Shown here piece after piece: positions 1-10,044 of a DNA stretch of 64,000 bases. The position numbers were made by a program, and so were the translations under genes. Below the pieces are notes generated by a model. The model was not told where the DNA came from. It was given only the letters and a program-made list of their open reading frames with translations, and made no database searches. How positions within the stretch are numbered: the stretch's first letter is position 1; every line of letters starts with the position of its first letter. Where the stretch lies: assembly GCA_012656075.1 (NCBI GenBank), contig JAAKBF010000171.1, positions 496,001 to 560,000 on the forward strand, given 5' to 3'. The stretch comes from Phytophthora hibernalis. Lineage: Eukaryota; Oomycota; Peronosporomycetes; Peronosporales; Peronosporaceae.

Positions 1-1409
1 TATTACTAACTTAAACTACTACTACAATTTAACTACTAAAAAGCAGCCCCCTGTGGCTCATTTCACATGTTGCCTCACTCCACACAGATTGCCAGTGTAG
101 CAATATGCTATTCTGAATGACCGAGCCTGTGGATGCTTGCGTTGGAGATGTGCGGACAGATACACAGGCCTTTCTTCCATTGCTTTGTTTTCGTGCAAAT
201 GTGTGTGTATGTCTTCCCAAAGACGGGTACAGGAGGTTTCAACATAATATTATTACTAGTATCAACCACACGAGAGCACGAGGTCGTGGTCTTCAGGAAT
301 CCTAACGTTAACATTAGTTTCGCGCTCGGTGTCGCTTTAGTAAAGTTTCTGAGACCACGAAATCGGCCGCATCGACCTACACGGATATTCCTTTACTGCC
401 TCAGTGGTGAGGGTTCACTGTCTGGTTCAGTGTCCTTCATGAAGCATACTGGACTACATACCTACGAGTTATTTAGAAACATACCCACACTAGTAGCCTT
501 GTCTAACAGTTTGGAGATATCCACATCCCACTAAAGGTGGACACTGAAAATATTATGGGCGATTTCGGCAAACAACATCCGGCCTTGGGGCACCTCATTG
601 GACCTGGGCGTGTTTTTCAGCCAGAGGTTTGCATCATGAGCAGGAAAAGAGTGCAGAGCAGCTGAACAACAATATTTGCCGCACGCACTTTGAATATACA
701 TGTATGATAGGGCTTGGATCAGATCCTGAGAATCAGTACTAGTATTTTTATGTTAGTACTAATTTTCAGTTTGTCAACACGTTTCTACCAAATACTATAC
801 GTTTGCAAATGGCCGACAATCGCCATTTTATAGCCTACTTTGCGCTTAGAGCATCTCCGCCGTCAAGTCGAGCACTGCGGCAACGTCACGTAAATTTCCA
901 AATATATTTTTCAGTGGCTCGATCATTCAAAGATTTCCCGGCCGAACACACGCCGAACTCAGAAAGTTGCGCAACAAGCAAGCGGGAGAAGCATACGTAT
1001 GTGCGTGCACTAGGGTATGTTTGGCTGTTGGATGTGTAGTTTTACTAACGTGAAGGTCCAGTTGCTTGTGTGTCGACTTCTATGCAATTCAGTCCGCAGC
1101 AAGTATATCGTAAGTCGATCAATATGAAGGGAGAATAGATCGTTTATAGTGTTTACGATGGTAGGGTGCGTGATAATGACGAGGAACCAAGCAAAGAAAG
1201 AAGCCAGCATTGAGGAAGCTAGTCTAACACACCTTTGACAAGCACAGGAATGAATACGTTTCTTTTATCCGACAAGTTCATTTACAGCTAACAGGCCGTG
1301 CGATGACTTTGCTGCTGTTTGACAAATTGGAAATGTAGGTATAGGTGTCAAGGCGGAAGCAAGGCTCGGGATTACGATTATGTTGTTGTAGGAGGAATCC
1401 GTCGCCGAC
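1..1409. other. No recognisable gene
   Basis: I see nothing assignable here. The longest frame (133-534, +, about 133 codons) has no domain, repeat or codon pattern I recognise. The rest is stop-rich. The stretch may be ordinary intergenic DNA upstream of the secreted-protein gene whose 5' end lies near 1539. Confidence 0.4.
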
Positions 1410-1538
1410 ATGACGGAGGAGATTGTGTGCGTGCATCGGGCCAGGGACGTCGTGCTCAAGCACAAGGTGGTAATGAATCTAGCCAAGGAAACCACCAGCA
1501 GGTCAAATATAAAAATCGTCTGGATCATTGTAATCCGG

Positions 1539-1589
1539 ATGAAGCGTCGTGATTGCCCATGCATTAGCAATGCTTACGTCCTGCTGCTG
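1539..1589 (+). pseudogene. 5' end of interrupted secreted-protein gene
   Basis: An ATG at 1539 opens a frame that starts with a basic stretch (MKRRD) and runs into hydrophobic YVLLL at 1575-1589. There a Copia LTR begins. The frame resumes exactly after the 3' LTR and one copy of the 5-bp duplication (8949 on), where the hydrophobic core continues and ends in a small-residue segment before a cysteine-rich domain. Together the two halves have the n-, h- and c-region layout of an oomycete secretory signal peptide. The frame is also open back to an ATG at 1410, so the true start is uncertain; I prefer 1539 because it gives a normal signal-peptide length. The gene is split by about 7.3 kb of retrotransposon. 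Confidence 0.6.
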
Positions 1590-1793
1590 TGTTAAGAGGC
1601 TATATTTTTGGCTGAATATACACTCATATATAACCAATAGGAAAGCACAAGACATCTTACTTCATAAAGATACTTACTAAGTAAGACACAATTTGCCGAG
1701 GGATGTTAAGTGGAGAGGAGGACGCGTGACAACAATGCCCGGCTTGAAAGTCCCCTCACTTCCGAACTGATGGCTTTTACAAAGTGTCTAATA
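1590..1793 (+). repeat. 5' LTR of Copia element
   Basis: The 204-bp repeat begins TGTTAAGAGGC and ends GTCTAATA. It matches the 3' LTR at 8739-8943 over its whole length. The ends were fixed from the flanking TGCTG duplication rather than from a TG..CA rule; the 3' end is TA, not the usual CA. Confidence 0.9.
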
Positions 1794-1819
1794 TTTCAGA
1801 TACGTACTGAGACGTAACC

Positions 1820-2928
1820 ATGGGCAAAGGTCACACGAGGAGTGGCCAAGTCACGGGACGTGAGAAGTTCACTGGTGCTGACTTCAAATGTGTGGAAGGA
1901 CAAAGTGCTGACCCACATTGAGACGCTAGATGAGGCGTACCAGTGTAGGTTGTTGGAAAAAGGACCAACCGAGGGCTACGGTTATCATTATGGACATCCT
2001 GGAAGCCACACCGGAAAAGACCGTGATCACTGTGAAAGGGGAAATTACGCAGCAGGAGGCAAAGGACCTGCGCTGGCGCCAACAACATTGGAAAAGGGCT
2101 CACGCTGAAGTGAAGAATTTGATCAACCAGGCGTTGCCTAACGTTTTTCTGTGCGGTTTGGTGAATAATGTGTCCAGGATGCAGCCTTGCAACATCTGGA
2201 AGGAGCTGGAGCTAAAGTTTGGCTCCGGTGACGCTGGAGGAATAATCGCGTTACTTCGGCAGTGAGAACGCGTAACTACGGCCAACTGGGGAAACTTGGG
2301 GCTACTGTTCAGCCAACTCAGGAAACTGCGGAACGACGTTAACCGCAAGATGAGGGATCAGGTTGGAAAGGAGATGATCGCGGAACCCTGTCTCTACATG
2401 CAGGTGCTGGTGCTGCTTTCAAATGAGTTTTGGGGAAGCACCATTATCATGATAGAGGCAGATTTTACGATTGAAAATGTGGAGACAGGTCTCCGTCGCG
2501 TCTTTGGAGATCGATCGAGGAAGGAGATCAACATGCTGACGGAAAAGAGGCGTCCGTTGGCGATCAACATTGCGAGGAAGTTCACGGGCAAGAAAAGAAG
2601 CTAAGACGAGGCCATGGGACATCAAGCGAAGGAATGCTTCTACTGTTTCGAGAACGGCCATTGGAAGAAGGATTGCCCGGTGGTGGCTGCGGATCGTGAT
2701 CCAAACCGAACCGGTGGGCCACTGTTCCGGCCGAACACCAGGACGGCGTCTGGAGCGAAAAATAAGCGGGTGATAGCGGTGAAGAAAGGAGCCGCGTCGA
2801 CTACCAAGACGAAGGCAGCTGCTCAGCAAGCGGAAAGAACGCCGCTCGAAGATTTGGTGTTCGATCGCGAGCTGGAAAAAGCGATTAAGGAGGCGGATGA
2901 TTCGAGTTCAACGAGGCGGTTCCTTTGA
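1820..2928 (+). pseudogene. Copia gag (UBN2-type capsid with CCHC knuckle)
   Basis: The frame opens at ATG 1820 just inside the 5' LTR. The N-terminus (EKFTGADFK, then WKDKVLTHIE in another frame) is typical of Copia gag proteins that bind and package element RNA. The capsid-like region follows to about 2600. A zinc knuckle then lies near 2635-2680, CFYCFENGHWKKDC, with the canonical C-x2-C-x4-H-x4-C spacing. The C-terminal part is Lys/Ala-rich. At least three frame changes break it (about 1885, 1960 and 2270-2290) and a stop at 2602-2604 separates the capsid part from the knuckle. It is non-functional as it stands. Confidence 0.8.
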
Positions 2929-3298
2929 GTGAATCGAGCGAAAACGAGATGCCAATGAACTCAATGGACGTCGACTCTGAGGTACGGAAATTTTGTCCGG
3001 GATACCTCTATAAGCTGAAGCAACTAAGGGCGGCTGACAATCTGTGGGTGGTTGATACAGGGGCAGGTCACGCAATAAGCTCGGAACACGGGGGGTCAGT
3101 CATCTTGGCAAAGGACGAACGCACACATTCGAGTACGGCAACGGAGGGACCTCATCGAGCGAGTGGAACTGTGAGATTTAGAATACTGAAACCAGGGTGT
3201 TACTACAGTACTATTTCAATAAAGAATGTTGTCTTTGATCAGAACTGTGGTAGTAACTTGCTTAGTGCCTACTATTTAGCCACACAAGGGTACCACCA
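2925..3298 (+). pseudogene. Copia aspartic protease domain, cut by MITE
   Basis: The frame contains LWVVDTGAGHAIS near 3045-3085. This is the catalytic D-T-G loop of the retroviral-type aspartic protease that processes the Gag-Pol polyprotein. About 80 further residues follow before the MITE at 3301 interrupts a codon run ending in ATQGYHH. The same frame resumes as pre-integrase sequence after the MITE (4052 on). The start lies in the last part of gag, as expected for a fused Copia polyprotein. Confidence 0.8.
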
Positions 3299-3300
3299 TA

Positions 3301-4049
3301 TGAGACGGCGTGAAGCAAAAATATGCTAGTTAACCATTTATTGAAGTTGGATTTTCATACATCGTTAAAATGAGAGACATTCCCTCTAAATAATGAGCTG
3401 TCGTGCAATTTTTTCATTTAGCCGTTCTCGAGCAATTTCGGTTTAAAAAGGGTCTCTGATTCGAGAAGGCAAACGCGATTTTCTTTGATTGGTACGCCTA
3501 ACGTGAAATTTCGCGGCGCGTCGATTAAGCTTACTCCTAAGCCTTAATTCGAGGTCTATCCCTCTCTAAAACGACCTTTAATCTGGCAAAATTCAAAATT
3601 TATGTATACGTGCGTATGTAGAGATTCTGGAAATGGATCGATCTTGTACGCCCCCTTCAAATAAATCAAAATGATGCTAATATCCAAACTGTGCATCAAA
3701 ATGATCATAGTATCCAAATCTAACCTCACGCACCGCGAAACTTCGGTGTGACGTCCAGGACCCTCTTAGTTCACTCTAGTAACACTCTCCTCATGCATGC
3801 ACGTGCGGCACACATAACTACGTACTGCTCCTGCAATCCGTACGATGACGCGGGGCTCCGCAGTCGCTCGATATTGCTGCCAGCTCTTCCATGGACTGAT
3901 CGATATACGGCGCCAAATTTAGAGATTGTCGAAATCCCCCTTCCTAAAAAACTTCGGATAAGTACGATTTTGACTGGTACATCTTTACGGCCGTTTATCT
4001 CGAAAACGCCAAAAGGTTAACTAGCATCCTTTTGTTTGGTTCAGCCTCA
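3301..4049. mobile_element. 749-bp MITE, copy 1 (TA target duplication)
   Basis: The terminal inverted repeats are about 35 bp. The left end starts TGAGACGGCG and holds ATGCTAGTTAACC; the right end holds GGTTAACTAGCAT and stops at CTCA. The element is flanked by TA (3299-3300 and 4050-4051). Removing it with one TA rejoins the Copia frame precisely. It has no convincing coding content. A second copy lies at 39787-40545. A TA duplication fits a Tc1/mariner-type transposase acting in trans, but the TIR is not one I can assign to a named family. Confidence 0.9.
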
Positions 4050-4051
4050 TA

Positions 4052-4969
4052 TTCAGTCTAAAATGGGGAATATTTGTACTTTCTTGATAGTAAGAACCGA
4101 TTCAAATTTGCTGCAGTTGCAAGAGATGAGGTGTACTATCTCCCTAGTAGGCCATATACGTCTAACGCCAAAGTACTATCAGTTGGAACAGATATTCGAC
4201 TTAATGTTCAGAAGACACTTAAAGAATGGTATCTGAGATTAGGTCATGTTGGGAAAGGCAGGCTAGTAAATATCCTGGCCGGTAATATTTTGAAAGATGC
4301 TCCACAATTATCACGACGAGAAATGGAAAGTGTACCATTCTTTTGTCGTACCTGTGAACTGGCAAAATCACGACGGTTGTCATACAGGAAAATGGTAGGC
4401 GAAGAGACGTCTGCCCCTCTTCATACTCTGCACATGGACACAGTCGGGAAAATAGGACCACAATGTCTGTATACTACTAACGGGCACAAATATGCTCTAG
4501 CTGTAGTTGACGACGCTACGGCTTATAAATGGTACTTCGTGATGAAGTCACTAAATGAGGTCGGGACTATTGTAAAAGTTCTCATTATACAATTGGAAAA
4601 CCACTTCCCGTATACAGTTAAAAGAATAAGGACGGATGGGGGTACTGAATTTGTCAACACTGTATAAAAAACTACTGTGATAAGAATGGTATTGTTTACG
4701 AGCAGTCCAATGTGGAATCTTAGGAAGAAAATGGATCTGCCGAACCGGTACACCACATAATTATGGGCAAAGTTAGGTGCGCTATAATGGGGTCCGGAAT
4801 GGCTGCGAAATGGTGGCCGGAGGCACTAAAATATATGATGACAGTCAATAATAGGATTCCCACGGCCCGACTTAAAGGTAGGTGCCCATATGAGGTATTA
4901 TTTGGAGTCCAACCAACCGGAATGAAGCTAAGAATACGGGGCAGTACACGCCCATATACCAAAATCTAA
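4052..4969 (+). pseudogene. Copia pre-integrase and integrase
   Basis: The GAG_pre-integrase region shows an H-H-C-C type zinc site (LRLGHVGKGRL, then FCRTCELAK about 60 residues on). The rve catalytic core follows, with a first Asp in LHMDTVGK and a second in RIRTDGGTEF. The frame stops at 4665-4667 just after the second Asp. The part that should hold the catalytic Glu is degraded (an EENGSAE-like stretch with an in-frame stop near 4719). The downstream integrase end is recognisable at 4763-4969 (WWPEALKYMM). The enzyme would insert element cDNA into the host genome; this copy is dead. Confidence 0.85.
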
Positions 4970-5545
4970 ACGAACCAATCAAAAACTCAGTGATAGGTCT
5001 ATAGAGTGTAAACTTCTTGGTCTTTTCCGATAGTTATAAAGGTTATCGCCTACTGGACGTAAAAGGCAATAGGTACCTCAATACCCGAGGTGTATACTTT
5101 GGGACGACATATACTGAGGGGCTGATTGCACGGTCATTTCCTGATGAGTCAATGAATGTGTCCCAGAAATGTGTGAATTAGGCAAAAGAAAAGAAGAAAT
5201 AAACTCTTATTTGCCCCAAAATCGACCACGAGTTGACGATGACGAGGAAGAGGTTGTGACAAGTACAGAAACAGTGGGAGATGTTAAACAACGTGTATCT
5301 ATTCCCCTATTCCTCGAAGTCGTCGGAAAAGGCACCCCAACTCCCGCCTCAGGGATTATATAGTATCAATCAATGCTGTCACAACCTGTACGAAAGTGAT
5401 ACCGATCCCTAGGTCAATAAATGAAGCAAGACGAGGTCCACATGCTAAACGGTGGGGACAGCATTGCAGATTGAATACCAGGCATCAGTAGCCAATGATA
5501 CATGGGAAATAGTATATTTTACCGAAAGGACGCAAAATGTTAGGG

Positions 5546-6542
5546 TGACACTGGGTATTTGATGTGAAATATAACCCAGATGGAACGGTTGAAAGGTTTA
5601 AAGCAAGAGGAAACACTCAAATCCACGGTGTCGATTTCGATGAGATATTTTCTCCGGTAGCTCGGTGTGAATCATTGAGACTACTACCTGCAATAGCAAC
5701 TATAAATGACTTTCATGTCCACCAAATGGATGTATATACTGCATTTCTGAATGGGTAGCTATTTTAGGAAATTTACATGCAACAACCACACGGTTTTAGG
5801 CATGGCGACGCGTCCCGCGTTTGCAAAGTGAGAAAGTGTTTGTACTGGCTCAAACAGGCTCCGCGTATTTGGTATGCGCTTTTGAATAAGTTCTTGGTAA
5901 GCATAGGGTTTTGACGATGCAAAAGGAGTACGGTTTGTACCGACAAAAGTGGGAGTTAAATGGGGTGACGCATGTAGTACTTATTTGCGTTTACGATATT
6001 ACTATTGCTACCACTGATATGAAACTGATGAAAAAGGTGAAGGCCAAACTCTCTTCGAGATTTACTATGAAAGACCTTGGTGATATCCACTATCTCTTAA
6101 ATATGGAGATTAAGCGGGACCGGGCCAATATGATTCTAAGTATGTCACAACATAAATATATTATGGACTTACTAGAAAAGTTTGATATGAGTGATAGTAA
6201 TACAGAGCCAACTCCCCAAGCCAAAAGTGTGGTCCTTGAGAAAGTGGGCAAGTTAAATCCGGAGCAAATAGCAGCTCATCCATTCGATTAAATAGGATTA
6301 GTGGGGACACTGATGCACCGTGTGAGAGGTACACGCCCTGATATAGCAAATACTGTCAGAGAATTGAGTAAGTTTCTGTCATGCAATAACAAGAGCTATT
6401 ATAAGGCCGCCCAGAGAGTACTAACGTATCTTAAAGGAACATCGACGTACGGTATAGTATTCGACGGAAAGAGTAAAAAGGTGATATATGAACTGTACAC
6501 AGATGCGAGCTTCGCGAATGCTAATGAAAACAGAAAGTCAGT
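5546..6542 (+). pseudogene. Copia reverse transcriptase and start of RNase H
   Basis: This is an RVT_2 domain: KARGNTQIHGVDFDEIFSPV near 5600, then MDVYTAFLNG (palm motif A) near 5730, LYWLKQAP near 5840, and the motif C region at about 5985. The usual Y-V-D-D of Copia elements reads VYDIT here, so one catalytic Asp is missing. Stops break the frame at 5756-5758, near 5914 and at 6289-6291. RNase H begins at about 6490 (YELYTDASFANANENRKSV), with its first catalytic Asp visible, and is split at 6543 by a TIR element. Confidence 0.85.
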
Positions 6543-6544
6543 TA

Positions 6545-7337
6545 CCGTATTCCCCCTGTCAGAGGCGTCACCCGAAATACACACGGGATAAGGTTTATAG
6601 CACTGAGCGTAAACCGTGAAATACACGAACTTAAAAACGAATATATATCGGTACTGGTACCTGTACTGTTGTAGCTAGGGCCACGAAGCAGCATGTGCGT
6701 GCTCGCAGGCGAGCGCAACGCACACCAACATACATGCACGAGCAACTTGTGAACCTGGCTACAGTTTAAACATGCACTACGAAGACTTAGCATCCGAATA
6801 CAAGCGCCAGCACCCGACGATGGCACTGGCGCTAACACCAACGGCAGCTTCGTGGGGTCGCAGTCCGAATAAGCCGGCGAGGTCGCCGGTTGCTCCGGCT
6901 GCCTTAACCAGAGCTTGTGCGTCCCGTCCGCCGGACTCTGCCTTGTTGGGCGTGAAGCAGCGCCTGGTGGGCGGCGAGCACAAACTGCTGGTGCTATAGG
7001 GTAAAGGCGGCGTAGGCAGGTCGACGGTGGCATGTCAGCCCTCGTTCGCGCTGGCCAACCAGATCATCGAGGTGAGGCTGCTAGACGTACCCGCAAGCAG
7101 GGGACCTTCGCAAAGGCTCCGCTGTTTCTCGTTCGCCCGGCACATCCCCGGCGCTTGAGCGGTCCTGCCGTGGGCTTGATTATCGAATGGAGCTCGGTCA
7201 CCCTTAAAACTAGTAAATTACCGGTTTCCAACTGACCCTTATGACAAAGTATTGAAACAAGTGCAATTTCTAGATCAGCTATTGGCTAAAGGGCTGACGC
7301 TTCTGACAAAGTGACGCTTCTGACAGGGGGATTACGG
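6545..7337. mobile_element. 793-bp TIR element carrying an NBP35 fragment
   Basis: The inverted ends are about 27 bp: left CCGTATTCCCCCTGTCAGAG, right the reverse complement with two or three mismatches, ending GGGGGATTACGG. They are flanked by TA at 6543-6544 and 7338-7339. Removing the element with one TA restores the Copia RNase H reading frame. The right end also repeats the motif TGACGCTTCTGACA in tandem (about 7297-7326). There is no transposase. The centre carries a degraded host-gene fragment, which makes it a Pack-type non-autonomous element. Confidence 0.88.
6830..7105 (+). pseudogene. NBP35/NUBP1-like Fe-S assembly ATPase fragment
   Basis: NBP35 is a P-loop scaffold ATPase of cytosolic iron-sulphur cluster assembly. 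Two landmarks of its N-terminal half are visible. The first is a cysteine-rich stretch (GCSGCLNQSLC, with VGSQSE before it), corresponding to the N-terminal Fe-S cluster motif. The second is the Walker A region, HKLLVL followed by GKGGVGRST (6981-7029), where the family has GKGGVGKST; here a stop (TAG) replaces a Ser codon and the catalytic Lys is Arg. ALANQ and LLDV follow as expected. One frameshift separates the Cys motif from the P-loop. The fragment lies wholly within the TIR element, so I read it as captured host DNA. Confidence 0.75.
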
Positions 7338-7342
7338 TACTG

Positions 7343-7767
7343 GGTATGTAAGTATTATGGCGGATGCGTGTATTACTTGGAAAAGTTCAAGACAAAGTAC
7401 ATTGAGTCTCCATACAGCACAGTCAGAATTAACAGCTGCCAGTATGGGGGTTAAAGAGAGTGAATGGTTATGGATATTACTGGAGGAACTGGGATTTAAG
7501 CAAACTCAGCCGATAGTATGTTGGTGTGATAAAAAGGGAGCGATTAGTATTGTCAAAGATCCAGCTAATCATACATCAACTAAACATATTGATATTAAAG
7601 AGCTGTATGCTACGGAAGTTCATGATGAGGGAAGAATAGTAGTCTCATACTGCAATACGAATGATATGATAGCGGATGCCTTCACGAAGGCACTACCTCA
7701 AGATCAATTGGAGAACCTCATGAATTTAATGGGCGTAAAGAGTTTGAGTTTAATGTTACCTCAATAG
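7343..7767 (+). pseudogene. Copia RNase H, C-terminal part of pol
   Basis: This continues RNase H after the TIR element: QSTLSLHTAQSELTAASMG carries the catalytic Glu, CDKKGAISI the next acidic residue, and the KHIDIK and DMIADAFTKALP motifs are diagnostic of Copia RNase H. The frame is open from about 7357 to the stop at 7765-7767, which is the natural end of pol. This last piece is undamaged. Confidence 0.9.
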
Positions 7768-8738
7768 GTGTAGGGCTCTAGGTGCCGCGGCTACATCCCG
7801 CACAATAAACTGAATGATATCTTTGAAGTTGAATAGTCCATATCAAGTTGAAGTGAAAGATACCGTTAAAGTTGAAGTGTAAGGACGAGGTTCAAAGTAC
7901 AAGGACAAGGCGCTAGTTGAAGTGAAAGAAAGATCTGAAGTTGAAGTGGGTTGAGGACAAGACTTGTTAGTTTAAAGGCAAACAATAAGACGTAACGTTA
8001 TCGTATTAGTTAACTCCCAGTTGCGTAAAAGGTAAAGGTTAAATATTAGACTACGACAATCCATGATAACATGAAGCAAGCACAGCCAGAGCCCCCGTTG
8101 ACCGCAGCCGAGGTTAATGAGGCGAATTGGAACTGTGCCACGCGAGCACCCCGGTATCTGGGTGGTGGTGCTACAGGATTGCTCCTTTTTTAGCCGTGTT
8201 TGTCGTAGCCCCCGAAGGGTTTGAAACCGGCCATAGGCGCTTAATCGAACCAGAACTTGTGAGTTCAAATTTGAGAGTGAATGTTCTGGTAGCAATTGCT
8301 GCTAGCAAATACAGAAAAGAGAGAGGCACTTAGAGGCAGAGACCATAAGGAATTAGGAAATCATAAGGAAAAAGATTTCCGATGGGGTACAAATTTGGGG
8401 CTGTGTCAAATATAGGGAATAGGTCGAAGTAATGAGCTGTCACAAAAGTTGAGTGGTGCAACATAAAGTAGGAGCCACAAAATTTGGATCGCCTAAGTCG
8501 GGAAAAGTCGCTACGCGAAAGGTCGCATGGTAGTTGTGAAGAGTCGCACCTTGATTTAGGATAGGCCAAGACATATGCGATCCATTATAGGATAGGAGAG
8601 GATGTGCTTACAGTAAGTGCCACATAATGTGGTTGGCAAGGAGCGACACGAAAGGTCGTATGGCATTTTGGAATTATCGCAAAATAGGACGAGTGATTAT
8701 TGAAAGGATAGGAGATGTGCTTGAAATTTTAGTTGGAG
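7768..8738 (+). other. Copia 3' non-coding region
   Basis: There is no coding capacity. Positions 7825-7960 hold irregular repeats of GTTGAAGTG and AAGGACAAGG. The segment 7970-8330 differs in composition and may be a further old insertion, but I could not find its ends. The last bases before the 3' LTR (AGTTGGAG) are a weak polypurine tract. Confidence 0.5.
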
Positions 8739-8943
8739 TGTTAAGAGGCTATATTATTGGCTGAAAATACACTCATATATAACCAATAGGAAAGCACAAG
8801 ACATCTTACTGCATAAAGATACTTACTAAGTAAGACACAATTTGCCGAGGGATGTTAAGTGGAGAGGAGGACGCATGGCAACAATGCGCGCCTTGAAAGT
8901 CCTCCTCACTTCCGAACTGACGGCTTTTACAAAGAGTCGAATA
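8739..8943 (+). repeat. 3' LTR of Copia element
   Basis: The 205-bp repeat pairs with 1590-1793. It starts TGTTAAGAGGC and ends GTCGAATA, then TGCTG. Its final A plus the TG of the duplication creates an ATG that is in frame with the downstream secreted-protein exon. Confidence 0.92.
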
Positions 8944-9173
8944 TGCTGGCAATGACGCTGACCGTGGCCTTGACCGTCGCGCCCGCCTCCTCCGTGGCCT
9001 GCGACTCGCACTACGACCAGTGCAACGCGTCCATGGGTCTCTGCGATTGTCGAGACGGCTTCTGCGGGTTCGGCTGCCGAGTCTGCACGACCAGCGGCGC
9101 TGAGGTCGCGACCTTGCAAGCTTCCAGCGCCACCTTCGGCGCCGACTACGCGTACGCGAGAAATGGTGTCTAA
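8943..9173 (+). pseudogene. 3' part of cysteine-rich secreted protein gene
   Basis: From the junction ATG (8943) this reads a hydrophobic segment (LAMTLTVALTVAPASS), then a small domain with seven or eight cysteines: CDSHYDQC, then GLCDCRDGFCGFGCRVC. The close C-x-C and C-x3-C-x2-C spacing resembles EGF-like or other small disulphide-rich folds, but I cannot name a family. It ends at a stop at 9171-9173. The upstream half of the signal peptide is 7.3 kb away at 1539-1589. The frame is open backwards into the LTR (to 8859), so a short LTR-driven product is conceivable. Function unknown. Confidence 0.6.
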
Positions 9174-9185
9174 ATGTCTAGTTCG

Positions 9186-10044
9186 ACAGTCGCTTGAGGA
9201 CCTCTTTCATGAGTTAGACAAAGACGACTCCGGGAGACCGAGATCCGTTTTGGCATGCGCAAGTTAGGACTTGAATTTCGAGGTGAAGAAGTGTCACGAT
9301 ATGTGGCGCTCTACAATTTGGATGGCACGGGTACTATCGAGATGCATGAGTTGATAGAGTTGATAGAGTATCAATTTAGATGAAATGGACGGATGTTTTG
9401 CTCGCGAATGGAGACGAATTTGGTGTTCGAAACCCCGACTGAAGGTCGACTGCAGCTTAACATTGTTGACCTTCACGTATCATCAGGCAACGATAGCGCA
9501 CACTCGGAAGCAGGCGTGGAGCGACTTATTGAAAACATATCATTGAGCAAAACCAAGACGCAGATACTGATCATGGCGAAGACTGAACTCATTTTCAAAG
9601 CACATGAAGCTCAACTACTTCTCGAACCAGTGCGTGACGTATGTGATACCCCACAAGCCGTTAAAGCGTTATAGCGTTTTTGCCTCACATGGTGCTCGCA
9701 TCGCGTATACGCTGATGGAACTAAATCTCAACCCTACTGACCGACTGCAGGTGCAACATATTAAGGGTCAAGCTGTTCAACCTATGCTGGGGATGGCGTC
9801 CGGGCACTATCGCATTTATCTAAGATTTGGACAGACTAACCCTTCGCAAGCACGTGCGGCTAGGACGTGCCCCAACTCACCTTTTTTGACCAAACGTTTT
9901 GAGCAAATGCTTCAGCTCTGCCAACTTGACAGGATGGGAGCAGTAATAGGAGCACCGCGAGTTGGAAAAAGTGTCCGTGGGGCTAGAAACTCTGTGTCAG
10001 CTCCCTCTTCTACTCCACAAACTACTAAGACTGCATTATTATGA
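9186..10044 (+). pseudogene. EF-hand family protein relic
   Basis: Two EF-hand-like loops are readable in adjacent frames: LFHELDKDDSG near 9200, and YNLDGTGTIEMHEL near 9310-9350, spaced as a calcium-binding pair. Further open frames at 9393-9674 and 9604-10044 overlap in different phases. They carry a C-terminal region whose VQPMLGMASGHYRI stretch resembles the tail of large oomycete EF-hand proteins I remember. At least three frameshifts are needed, so it is not functional. The family call is good for the EF-hands and weak for the tail. Confidence 0.5.

Larger units (their letters stand above)
1590..8943 (+). mobile_element. Copia LTR retrotransposon with two nested insertions
   Basis: The element has two near-identical terminal repeats (1590-1793 and 8739-8943) and a 5-bp target duplication TGCTG at 1585-1589 and 8944-8948. 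The internal order is gag with a zinc knuckle, protease, integrase, reverse transcriptase and RNase H, which is the Ty1/Copia order. Frameshifts and stops occur in every domain, so it cannot make a full polyprotein. A 749-bp MITE sits between protease and integrase (3301-4049) and a 793-bp TIR element lies inside RNase H (6545-7337). Removing both leaves about 5.8 kb, a normal Copia size. The LTRs differ at roughly a dozen positions by eye, which implies an old insertion. Confidence 0.93.

Noticed and set aside
8225..8262. Possible tRNA B-box (GGTTCGATTAAGC on the minus strand)
   Set aside because: No matching A-box, acceptor stem or clover-leaf can be drawn around it.
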